5,736 bases of DNA from Actinomycetes bacterium (lineage in GTDB: Bacteria; Actinomycetota; Acidimicrobiia; Spongiisociales; UBA5794), in contig JAMBLK010000169.1 in assembly GCA_023336855.1 (NCBI GenBank), positions 1 through 5,736 on the forward strand, in the 5' to 3' direction. The notes below the pieces were generated by a model. That model searched no databases and was not told where the DNA came from. It worked only from the letters and a program-made list of their open reading frames with translations. Below are positions 1 through 5,650 of this stretch, in pieces. Position 1 is the first letter of the stretch. Every line of letters starts with the position of its first letter. The position numbers were made by a program, and so were the translations under genes.

Positions 1-76
1 GCCGCCGGCGGGGACTGCAACCCTGGGTACGCGGCTGGGAATGGCTACGGACGTTCTGGATAGCCATACTGCCCCT
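1..76 (+). other. Left edge, possible end of an upstream gene (unresolved)
   Basis: All three forward frames are open from base 1, so the sequence cannot decide what is here. Frame 1 gives a Gly-rich tail ending GYAGNGYGRSG with a TAG stop at 61-63. Frame 3 gives an Arg/Trp-rich tail ending WIAILPL, whose TGA at 78-80 would overlap the ATG at 77 as ATGA. Frame 2 is continuous with the DUF4190 reading frame and has an ATG at 41. The Gly-rich frame looks the more natural protein end, and the Arg/Trp-rich one has the composition expected of an out-of-frame GC-rich read. Neither is identifiable. The stretch also carries the possible -10 box CATACT at 65-70. Confidence 0.25.
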
Positions 77-355
77 ATGACTGATCAGTACTACCAGGAA
101 GACAGCCAGGCGACGACGATCCTCGTGCTTGGGATCCTCAGCCTCGTGCTCTGCCAGGTCCTCGGCCCGTTCGCATGGGTCATGGGCAACAAGGAACTCG
201 CAGGCATCGATGCCGGGCGACGCGCACCGGAGAACCGCGGTACAGCACAGGCCGGACGGATCCTCGGGATCATCTCGACGGTGCTCTTGATCCTCGGCGT
301 CGTGTTCTTCGTGATCATGGGGATTGTCATTCTGATTGCAGCCGCCGGTTCGTGA
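77..355 (+). CDS. DUF4190-type small two-helix membrane protein
   Basis: Encodes 92 residues from the ATG at 77. Two hydrophobic segments (about residues 14-37 and 60-89) flank a short polar loop, GNKELAGIDAGRRAPENRG. The pattern LGILSLVLC..LGPFAWVMGNKEL, then a polar loop, then AGRILGIIS, is typical of DUF4190 integral membrane proteins, whose biochemical role is unknown. The helices imply a hairpin in the cytoplasmic membrane. The start is uncertain: an in-frame ATG at 41 would add 12 residues. I prefer 77 because codons 41-76 end in G/C only 6 times in 12, against 16 of the next 20, and because CATACT at 65-70 lies exactly where a -10 box for a leaderless ATG at 77 would be. Neither start has a convincing Shine-Dalgarno site. 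The stop overlaps the next gene's GTG start by 4 bases, so the two are probably co-translated. Confidence 0.8.
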   Translation: MTDQYYQEDSQATTILVLGILSLVLCQVLGPFAWVMGNKELAGIDAGRRAPENRGTAQAGRILGIISTVLLILGVVFFVIMGIVILIAAAGS

Positions 356-756
356 TCACGCTCTCGCCGACGGCGTCCCAACTCGGGAGGCGATCGCTCT
401 TTGCGATCCCGTTCGTTGCAGCTATCACGCTCGCCACGATCTCACCGTCCGACGGCAGCCCGACGATCTGCGGGTTCGCCAATTGCACCGGGGTGGCATG
501 CCCCGGTTGCGGGATGACGAGGGCGGCCGGCCAACTCATCCGAGGGAACCTGACCGAGGCGCTCCGCTATCACCCACTCGTGCTGCTCGTGGTCGTTGAA
601 TTGCTGGGTGCGTGGACGATCTGGGCTGCACACCAGGCAGGATGGATCCGGTGGAGACACCGTCGCTGGGTCGACGTCGTCATCGGTGGAACGGCTGCGT
701 TGTTGATCATCGTGTGGATCGTCCGACTGGTCTCCGGAACAACACCACCGATCTGA
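352..756 (+). CDS. DUF2752 membrane protein with CPGCGMTRA motif
   Basis: Encodes 134 residues from a GTG that shares GTGA with the stop of the preceding gene. This is the usual geometry of translational coupling, and it fits the absence of a Shine-Dalgarno site. The signature is C-x4-C-PGCGMTRA at residues 45-58 followed by RGNLTEALRYHPL, which defines DUF2752. A further Cys at 40 makes four cysteines (40, 45, 50, 53) in a short loop. That could suggest metal binding or a redox function, but no function is established for the family. Predicted membrane segments are about residues 15-31, 75-97 and 106-127, with a basic WRHRRW patch before the last. Members often sit beside small TM2- or DUF4190-like membrane proteins, as here. 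An ATG in the same frame at 175 would extend it by 59 residues, but that extension lies wholly inside the DUF4190 gene and reads as Arg-rich out-of-frame sequence. Confidence 0.85.
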   Translation: MITLSPTASQLGRRSLFAIPFVAAITLATISPSDGSPTICGFANCTGVACPGCGMTRAAGQLIRGNLTEALRYHPLVLLVVVELLGAWTIWAAHQAGWIRWRHRRWVDVVIGGTAALLIIVWIVRLVSGTTPPI

Positions 757-772
757 CATCCCGTCAGGCCGG
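748..772. terminator. Small hairpin spanning the two convergent stop codons
   Basis: CTGAC (753-757) and GTCAG (763-767) form a 5-bp stem with a 5-base loop. A T-G wobble and one mismatch lead to a further CCG/CGG pairing (748-750 with 770-772). The two stop codons, TGA at 754-756 on plus and its complement at 764-766 for the minus gene, sit in opposite arms. Only 7 bases separate the genes, so a short bidirectional terminator would have to lie here. The stem is short and has no T-run on either side, so termination is only a possibility. Confidence 0.25.
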
Positions 773-1480
773 TTCGCTCTCCACGTGCACCAGGACGCTC
801 GGAACAGAGTCCGTCCCGTGTTCCCTCACAATCAGCCCGCGGCCATAGAGATCGGCGACCAGGCCGGCCGCTGAGAGTTCGAAGAGGTTGAGTCGCTCGG
901 CGACCTCCTGGATCGAGGCGCCTCCACCGATCGCGGCCAGGATCGGCCAGGCATCGGCATCAACAACGACTTCCGACACGCCGGCAGCAAGTCGAGGACG
1001 CACCACGAACCGAATGGAAGTGTCGGGCACGATCTGTACGATCTTCGCCCATTCGGCACGGCGGGCCGACGCCGCATCGAGAGCCTCCTCTGCTTCGAAT
1101 CGCTGGACCTCTTCTGCACCGTACGCTCTGGTCACCACACCCTCGACGAACCAGAAACGACCGCTTGAGCCGTGCGCCAGGCGGATGAGGACTTCGCTGA
1201 TCTGCTGCAGGATGATGGGTCGCGCCGGATCGGGCCATCTCCCACCCGGGTTACGTCCCCGGCGATCTCGTTCGGGTCCGGTTCCCAACCGGGCGAGCGC
1301 CGCGACCGATCCGTCGCCGTCTCTCGTCGTTGCGTACGTCAGGCACCCGTCGACGAAGAACACCCGGCCCGTCATCGCCCCGCGTTCAATCCGGAGCACA
1401 CCCGTCCCGCCGGCAGTTGCGAGGAGACGAACGACGTCGGCAAGCGAGAACGAGTCGAGATCACCTTGGAGAGCGTCCAT
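764..1480 (-). CDS. DUF4388 domain protein with winged-helix-like C-terminus
   Basis: Encodes 238 residues. The N-terminus (LQGDLDSFSLADVVRLLATA, then GTGVLRIERG....GRVFFVDGCLTYA) matches the DUF4388 pattern of a short helix followed by a beta-hairpin reading 'G-x-L-x-(V/I)...G-x-(I/V)-x-F-x-x-G'. The second half of that domain appears at about 89-120 (ILQQISEVLIRLAHGSSGRFWFVEG). The two halves are split by a charged, Gly/Pro/Arg-rich stretch at about 66-88 that looks like a flexible linker. Residues 174-218 (WPILAAIGGGASIQEVAERL...GLVADLYGRGLIV) resemble a winged-helix unit. DUF4388 proteins are often found with signalling or gliding-type regulators, but no precise role is known. There is no signal peptide or membrane helix, so it should be cytoplasmic. 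An in-frame TGA just upstream (1487-1489) rules out a longer protein, and no Shine-Dalgarno site precedes the ATG. It faces the DUF2752 gene tail to tail. Confidence 0.8.
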   Translation of the reverse strand: MDALQGDLDSFSLADVVRLLATAGGTGVLRIERGAMTGRVFFVDGCLTYATTRDGDGSVAALARLGTGPERDRRGRNPGGRWPDPARPIILQQISEVLIRLAHGSSGRFWFVEGVVTRAYGAEEVQRFEAEEALDAASARRAEWAKIVQIVPDTSIRFVVRPRLAAGVSEVVVDADAWPILAAIGGGASIQEVAERLNLFELSAAGLVADLYGRGLIVREHGTDSVPSVLVHVESEPA

Positions 1481-1534
1481 GGGTAGTCATCGGCGGATCA
1501 GTGAGAAGACATAAGACAAGAACCAAGAATGGCG

Positions 1535-1622
1535 GTAGCAAGTAGCAAGTAAGGACCAAGAAGAGCGTCCCCCGGCTCTCGCCAGGGGACGCTCTTCTGT
1601 CTTGTTACTTGCTACTTGCTAC
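1535..1622. repeat. Nested inverted repeat built on tandem GTAGCAA heptamers
   Basis: The left arm 1535-1552 (GTAGCAAGTAGCAAGTAA) is the exact reverse complement of 1605-1622. Each arm consists of two copies of the heptamer GTAGCAA plus GTAA. Six unpaired bases on each side (1553-1558 and 1599-1604) separate this outer stem from the inner 14-bp stem, so the whole folds as one 88-base structure with 32 perfect outer and inner pairs. The right arm covers the ppdK stop codon (complement of TAG at 1619-1621). The plus strand from about 1501 to 1566 is almost entirely purine. A hexamer AGTGAG at 1500-1505 and its complement CTCACT at 1622-1627 and 1626-1631 may mark outer limits. It could be a dispersed intergenic repeat that has taken over the terminator role. 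One copy in one window cannot show that. Confidence 0.8.
1559..1598 (-). terminator. Strong hairpin downstream of ppdK, probable terminator
   Basis: AGAAGAGCGTCCCC (1559-1572) pairs perfectly with GGGGACGCTCTTCT (1585-1598). After a C-A mismatch, GGC/GCC adds three pairs closed by a TCTC loop. It begins 21 bases beyond the ppdK stop. The minus strand past the stem is pyrimidine-rich (TTGGTCCTTACTTGC), as is the plus strand on the other side (GTCTTGTTACTTGC). There is no continuous U-tract, so it is an imperfect intrinsic terminator that could act in both directions. Its position implies that ppdK and the downstream DUF4388 gene are separate transcription units. The hairpin could instead protect the 3' end of the ppdK mRNA. 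Confidence 0.7.
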
Positions 1623-4339
1623 TCACTCACTATTGCAGCCTGCGCTGCGGCCAGTCTTGCCACCGGGACCCGGAACGGGGAGCAGCTGACGTAGTCCAGA
1701 CCGAGATCGTGGCAGAGTGCGATCGAGCGCGGCTCGCCGCCGTGCTCGCCACAGATGCCTGCTTCGATCTCCGGCCGGACCGACTTCGCCTTCTCGAGTG
1801 CGATCCCCATGATCTGACCGACACCGTTCGGGTCGATCGTGAAGAATGGGTTGTCGTCGAGGATCCCCTCAGACAAGTACTCCATGAGGAAGCTGCCCTC
1901 GGCATCGTCACGGCTGATGCCGTACGTCATCTGCGTCAGGTCGTTCGTGCCGAACGAGATGAACTCGGCGTACTCGGCGATCTCGTCCGCTGTGAGCGCC
2001 GCTCTCGGGATCTCGATCATCGTCCCGAACTTGTAGTCGATCTCGGTGTCCTGCTCTGCCATGACGTCCTTGGCTTCCTTCTCGAGGATGCCGCGCTGAC
2101 GCTTGAGCTCATTCACATGGCTCGTCAGGGGGATCATGATCTCGGGGCGCACGTCGATGCCTTCCTTGGCCACCATGCACGCCGCTTCGAAGATCGCCCG
2201 CACCTGCATGCGGGTCAACTCCGGACGCAGGATGCCGAGGCGCACACCGCGGAGACCCAGCATCGGGTTCTGCTCCTTCAGAGCCTCCACACGGTCGAGC
2301 ATCTCCGACTTCTCGGCGATCTCGGCGTTGATGGTTGCCGACTCGGCCGCGTCTGTCGTTCCGATCAGCTTGATCCGAAGATCAGCGATCTCGATGACCA
2401 GCTCATCGAATCCCGGAAGGAACTCGTGGAGCGGCGGATCGATGAGGCGGATGACGACCGGGTACCCGTCCATTGCACGGAACAACCCGGCGAAGTCCTC
2501 CCGCTGGTGTGGTAGCAACGAGAAAGTGACTTCTTCGCGCTCCGCCGGATCGTCGGCGAGGATCATGCGCTGAACGATCGGGAGACGCTCGGGCTCGAAG
2601 AACATGTGCTCCGTGCGACAGAGGCCGATGCCCTTTGCTCCGTATGAACGGGCACGCTCGGCGTCACTCGGATAGTCGGCGTTCGCCCACACATCGAGTC
2701 TGCGCCGGTCATCCGCCCATCCGAGGAGCTTCGTGAGCCACGGGTCGTCGATGTCGGGGACCTTGGTCTCAACCATGCCGAGGAACACCTCGCCGGTCGT
2801 ACCATCGACAGAGATCCAGTCGCCCTCGTTGACCACGACGTCGCCAACGGACATCGTTCGGGCTGCAACGTTGATGTCGAGTTCGTGTGCGCCGACAACG
2901 GCCGGTTTGCCGAACTGACGAGCAACAAGTGCTGCGTGGCTCGTACGGCCGCCGCGCGACGTGACGATGCCGTTCGCAGCGAGCATGCCGTGCACATCGT
3001 CCGGCTTGGTCTCGGGACGACCGAGGATCACATCCTTGCCCTCATCCGCCCACTCCAGAGCGAGATCCGGGTCGAACGCGATCATGCCGACCGCGGCGCC
3101 GGGAGAGACGTTAAGACCGAGAGCGATCTGTCGACCCGCATCGGCTGCGGCTGCTTTCGAGTCTGAGTTGAACTGTGGATGCAGGAAGAAATCGACGTGA
3201 TCGGGGGTAACTCGCATCAGCGCCTCGTCGGTGCTGATCATGCCCTCTTCGACCATGTCGACAGCGATCCGGACGGCAGCCTGTGCGGTCCGCTTCCCGT
3301 CGCGAGTCTGAAGGAGCCAGAGCTTCCCATTCTCGATCGTGAACTCCATGTCCTGCATGTTGCGGTAGTGGTCTTCGAGCTTCTTCGAGAAGTCGCTGAA
3401 CTCCGCGAACATCGCAGGCATGTCGTCACCGAGCTTGGCGATCGGGTCGGTCCTGCGAATGCCTGCAACGACGTCCTCGCCCTGAGCATTGAGCAGGTAG
3501 TCGCCCTCCAGATGCGGTTCGCCGGTCGTAGCGTTGCGAGACATCGCCACACCCGTCCCGGATCCTTCTCCCATGTTGCCGAACACCATCGCCTGAACGT
3601 TGACGGCGGTTCCGAGATCGTGCGCGATTCCGTCGGCGTTGCGATACGCGAACGCACGGTCGGAGTTCCACGACTTGAAGACGGCTTCTACTGCCATCAT
3701 CAACTGGTCGTTGGGATCCTGGGGAAAGTCTTGACCCGTCTCGCTCTTGACGATCTCCTTGAAGCGCTCCAGCACGCCCGACAGGGCGGCAACGTCGAGT
3801 TCAGAGTCGGTCTCGACGCCCGCTGCGGCGCGGGCTTCAGTGAGCACCTCCTCGAACGCGTGATCATCGACGTCCATCACGACGCTTCCGAACATCTGCA
3901 CGAGGCGCCGATAAGAGTCATAGACGAAACGTTCGTTGCCGAATGCCTCGACCATGCCGGGGAGGACTGCGTCGTTGATGCCGATGTTGAGGACGGTGTC
4001 CATCATGCCCGGCATGGAGAACTTGGCGCCTGAACGGCAGGAGACGAGGAGAGGTGAGTCAGCGGATCCGAAGTTCTTTCCGAGGGTTGCCTCGGTAGCC
4101 GCGAGGGCAGCGTCGAGTTGGTCAGTGAGTCCGTCCGGGAAATGCTCATCGGCGTCGAGGTAGGCGTTGCATGCTTCCGTCGTGATCGTGAATCCCGGAG
4201 GTACCGGGACGCCGATCCGCGACATGTCACCCAGGTTGGCGCCCTTGCCACCGAGCAATCCTCGTACTTGGTCCCAATCGTTGTCGAGGGCCGCTTCAGC
4301 CTCATCAACCTCGTCGAACCGGTAAACCCACTTGTGCAT
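1619..4339 (-). CDS. ppdK: Pyruvate, phosphate dikinase (PPDK)
   Basis: Encodes a complete 906-residue enzyme that interconverts ATP + pyruvate + phosphate and AMP + PEP + diphosphate in the cytoplasm, serving gluconeogenesis or PEP-dependent glycolysis. In order: an ATP-grasp nucleotide-binding domain (about 20-355, with GGKGANLGDM at 30-39 and ELEME-type ATP contacts E332, Q344, R346); the swivelling phosphohistidine domain (about 435-515) with GGRTSHAA, catalytic His468 and neighbouring Thr466; and a TIM barrel (about 530-900). Barrel residues R575, R631, E776, N799 and acid/base C863 (GICGEHGG) correspond, from family knowledge, to the Clostridium symbiosum residues R561, R617, E745, N768 and C831. 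I chose the start at 4339 because MHKWVYRFDE is the usual family N-terminus and AGAAGGAG sits 6 bases upstream. An ATG at 4450 would add 37 low-similarity residues. The stop lies inside the outer arm of the repeat behind the gene. No frameshift or missing catalytic residue is visible. Confidence 0.98.
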   Translation of the reverse strand: MHKWVYRFDEVDEAEAALDNDWDQVRGLLGGKGANLGDMSRIGVPVPPGFTITTEACNAYLDADEHFPDGLTDQLDAALAATEATLGKNFGSADSPLLVSCRSGAKFSMPGMMDTVLNIGINDAVLPGMVEAFGNERFVYDSYRRLVQMFGSVVMDVDDHAFEEVLTEARAAAGVETDSELDVAALSGVLERFKEIVKSETGQDFPQDPNDQLMMAVEAVFKSWNSDRAFAYRNADGIAHDLGTAVNVQAMVFGNMGEGSGTGVAMSRNATTGEPHLEGDYLLNAQGEDVVAGIRRTDPIAKLGDDMPAMFAEFSDFSKKLEDHYRNMQDMEFTIENGKLWLLQTRDGKRTAQAAVRIAVDMVEEGMISTDEALMRVTPDHVDFFLHPQFNSDSKAAAADAGRQIALGLNVSPGAAVGMIAFDPDLALEWADEGKDVILGRPETKPDDVHGMLAANGIVTSRGGRTSHAALVARQFGKPAVVGAHELDINVAARTMSVGDVVVNEGDWISVDGTTGEVFLGMVETKVPDIDDPWLTKLLGWADDRRRLDVWANADYPSDAERARSYGAKGIGLCRTEHMFFEPERLPIVQRMILADDPAEREEVTFSLLPHQREDFAGLFRAMDGYPVVIRLIDPPLHEFLPGFDELVIEIADLRIKLIGTTDAAESATINAEIAEKSEMLDRVEALKEQNPMLGLRGVRLGILRPELTRMQVRAIFEAACMVAKEGIDVRPEIMIPLTSHVNELKRQRGILEKEAKDVMAEQDTEIDYKFGTMIEIPRAALTADEIAEYAEFISFGTNDLTQMTYGISRDDAEGSFLMEYLSEGILDDNPFFTIDPNGVGQIMGIALEKAKSVRPEIEAGICGEHGGEPRSIALCHDLGLDYVSCSPFRVPVARLAAAQAAIVSE

Positions 4340-4345
4340 CGTGTG

Positions 4346-4353
4346 CTCCTTCT
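4346..4353 (-). promoter_or_regulatory. Shine-Dalgarno site of ppdK
   Basis: On the minus strand AGAAGGAG lies 6 bases before the ATG at 4339. It is the only textbook ribosome binding site in the window and it decides the ppdK start against the longer in-frame ATG at 4450. Confidence 0.85.
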
Positions 4354-4355
4354 CT

Positions 4356-4399
4356 GCATCCGCTGACGACGACGCGGTGGCCTCCAGCCGCGCGGATGC
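4356..4399. repeat. 8-bp inverted repeat in the ppdK leader
   Basis: GCATCCGC (4356-4363) and GCGGATGC (4392-4399) are perfect reverse complements separated by 28 GC-rich bases. In the ppdK mRNA the inner arm would end just before the Shine-Dalgarno site, so this could be a leader hairpin or a dyad operator. An 8-bp match is not rare by chance in about 100 GC-rich bases, so the call is tentative. Confidence 0.35.
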
Positions 4400-4427
4400 G
4401 CATGAACGACCGGAATTCGGTGTCTGA

Positions 4428-4437
4428 AAGGTACCGT
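4428..4437. promoter_or_regulatory. Possible overlapping divergent -10 boxes (ppdK / capA-like)
   Basis: The near-palindrome AAGGTACCGTT contains TACCGT on plus (4432-4437) and TACCTT on minus (4433-4428). Both fit the most conserved TA...T positions of a -10 element. The plus box would start RNA at about 4444, next to the ATG at 4445. The minus box would start RNA near 4421, giving ppdK a leader of about 80 bases. No good -35 box is visible for either, so this is a weak prediction. Confidence 0.25.
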
Positions 4438-4444
4438 TATCTCG

Positions 4445-5584
4445 ATGCATTGGAATCGGTTCCTTCGCTTAGTTGGTTGGGCGGCCTTCGCGATGCTTCT
4501 CGGTGCCTGCACAACCGGTGCCTCAGCGTCACAGAGACCACCGGCAGAGTTCACTCCGATAACCGCGATCGCCCCGACAACGACCCTTGCTGTCCCGTCA
4601 TCGACGTCCACCACGACGGTGACCCGAGAGCCCACCACAACGACGACAACGACTGTTGAACCGGCTGCCCCGATCGCCCCAGAGAAGCAGCGTCTGGTGA
4701 TCAGCGGAACGGGTGATGTGAACCTCGATCCGACCTTCGTCCGGTCGTTCCCTTCCACCGGTTACGAGTACGCCTGGTCCGGCCTCGACGACATCTTCAA
4801 TCAAGACGACCTGACGGTGATCAACCTGGAGTGCTCCGCTTCGGATCTCGGCACGCCGTGGAACAAGCTGTGGACGTTCCGCTGCGATCCCGAAGCGCTC
4901 CCCTCGATGGCGGCTGCAGGTGTGGATGTTGCCAACCTCGCGAACAATCACGCCATGGACTACGGGTTCGATGCGATGCTCGACGCTCGCCGGAACCTGG
5001 CGAGGGTCGGTATCGATCCGGTCGGAGCAGGTGCCAACGCTACCGAGGCCTACGCCCCGGTGATTGTTGAGAGGAACGGTTGGACGATCGCGATCCTGGG
5101 CGGCGGCGGGGTTCACCCCGAGACGGGGTCCTGGCTCGCCACTGAGGATCAGCCGGGCATGACCGATGGTGACTCTGCGGAAGCCATGACCGAAGCCATC
5201 CGGGCGGCCGGAGAGATCGCGGATCTCGTCCTCGTGACGATCCACTGGGGCGAGCAGGACACAACCCAGCCCCGTCCGTTCGAGATCCGTCTTGCAGAGG
5301 CGTTTATCGACGCTGGAGCGGACGGCGTCTTCGGCCACCACCAGCATGTTCTCCAACCACTCGGCTGGTACTCGGGCAAGCCGATTGCGTGGGGACTTGG
5401 GAACTTCGTCTGGCAGGCCGGTTCCACACAAGCCCGCACCACCGCAATCGCCCAGTTCGTGTTCGAGCCCGACGGCCGCATCGGCGCATGCCTCGTCCCC
5501 GTGTACATCGAAGCAACCGGTCATCCGGTCCTGCAACCCGGCTACGAAGGCCCGTGCGTTCCCGAGACCGGAGGAGCCGAGTAG
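4445..5584 (+). CDS. CapA-family (PGA_cap) lipoprotein, metallophosphatase-like
   Basis: Encodes 379 residues. Residues 1-22 are a lipoprotein signal: basic start, hydrophobic core GWAAFAMLL and lipobox LGAC with Cys22. The protein should therefore be anchored on the outer face of the membrane. Residues 23-80 form a Thr/Pro/Ala-rich linker with a run of seven Thr (64-70). The catalytic-type domain spans about 82-355, with GTGDVNLDP (D91, N93), NLEC (E129), LANNHAMDYG (N167, N168, H169), HWGEQ (H267) and GVFGHHQHVLQP (H298, H299, H301), then LGNFVWQ. This matches CapA/PGA_cap proteins, which have a calcineurin-like metal site; CapA takes part in poly-gamma-glutamate capsule work in Bacillus. 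No capB or capC lies nearby, so a capsule role is unproven and a general envelope hydrolase is equally likely. Four Cys in the exported part (130, 147, 349, 371) could form two disulfides. No well-spaced ribosome site is seen: GAAAGG at 4426-4431 lies 13 bases upstream. Confidence 0.93.
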   Translation: MHWNRFLRLVGWAAFAMLLGACTTGASASQRPPAEFTPITAIAPTTTLAVPSSTSTTTVTREPTTTTTTTVEPAAPIAPEKQRLVISGTGDVNLDPTFVRSFPSTGYEYAWSGLDDIFNQDDLTVINLECSASDLGTPWNKLWTFRCDPEALPSMAAAGVDVANLANNHAMDYGFDAMLDARRNLARVGIDPVGAGANATEAYAPVIVERNGWTIAILGGGGVHPETGSWLATEDQPGMTDGDSAEAMTEAIRAAGEIADLVLVTIHWGEQDTTQPRPFEIRLAEAFIDAGADGVFGHHQHVLQPLGWYSGKPIAWGLGNFVWQAGSTQARTTAIAQFVFEPDGRIGACLVPVYIEATGHPVLQPGYEGPCVPETGGAE

Positions 5585-5594
5585 TCCGTAACCG

Positions 5595-5605
5595 GTACTG
5601 AGTAC
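5595..5605. repeat. Short dyad GTACT-G-AGTAC upstream of the ParA-family promoter
   Basis: GTACT (5595-5599) and AGTAC (5601-5605) form a perfect 5-bp dyad around one base, also readable as a direct repeat GTACTG/AGTACTG. It lies between the lipoprotein stop and the predicted -35 region, so it could be an operator half. The evidence is position and symmetry only. Confidence 0.2.
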
Positions 5606-5614
5606 TGCATCGCT

Positions 5615-5644
5615 AGAACACGCCCTGACGACGGCATCTACAAT
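5615..5644 (+). promoter_or_regulatory. Predicted leaderless promoter of the ParA-family gene
   Basis: TACAAT at 5639-5644 differs from the consensus -10 by one base. Counting its last base as -7 puts +1 exactly on the A of the ATG at 5651. Upstream, AGAACA at 5615-5620 is a poor -35 match with an 18-base spacer. No Shine-Dalgarno site lies between the box and the ATG, in agreement with a leaderless mRNA, which is common in actinobacteria. Confidence 0.55.
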
Positions 5645-5650
5645 CGGCAC

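Noticed and set aside
888..1514. Plus-strand open frame (208 codons) opposite the DUF4388 gene
   Set aside because: Arg/Ser/Thr/Pro-rich antisense shadow with no domain. The minus strand gives a coherent DUF4388 pattern.
1535..1622. CRISPR array or insertion-sequence end as an explanation of the GTAGCAA repeats
   Set aside because: The units are 7 bases, contiguous and inverted, with no spacers, and there is no transposase or second copy in the window.
1616..2515. Long plus-strand open frame (299 codons) opposite ppdK
   Set aside because: It lies wholly antisense to well-matched PPDK sequence, begins inside the repeat arm, and its His/Asp/Arg/Leu-rich composition is what codon bias in a GC-rich gene produces on the opposite strand.
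3179..4033. Second long plus-strand open frame (284 codons) opposite ppdK
   Set aside because: Same cause: antisense to conserved ATP-grasp and linker coding sequence, with no recognisable domain and no ribosome site.
4340..4450. 37-residue N-terminal extension of PPDK from the ATG at 4450
   Set aside because: The ATG at 4339 has a Shine-Dalgarno site at ideal spacing and gives the family's normal N-terminus. The extension is Ser/Ala/Arg-rich and would overlap the divergent gene's start.
4003..4758. Minus-strand open frame spanning the ppdK start and the lipoprotein signal region
   Set aside because: Its Val-rich run is the complement of the Thr-rich tether and the remainder is an Arg/Ser-rich out-of-frame read of ppdK.
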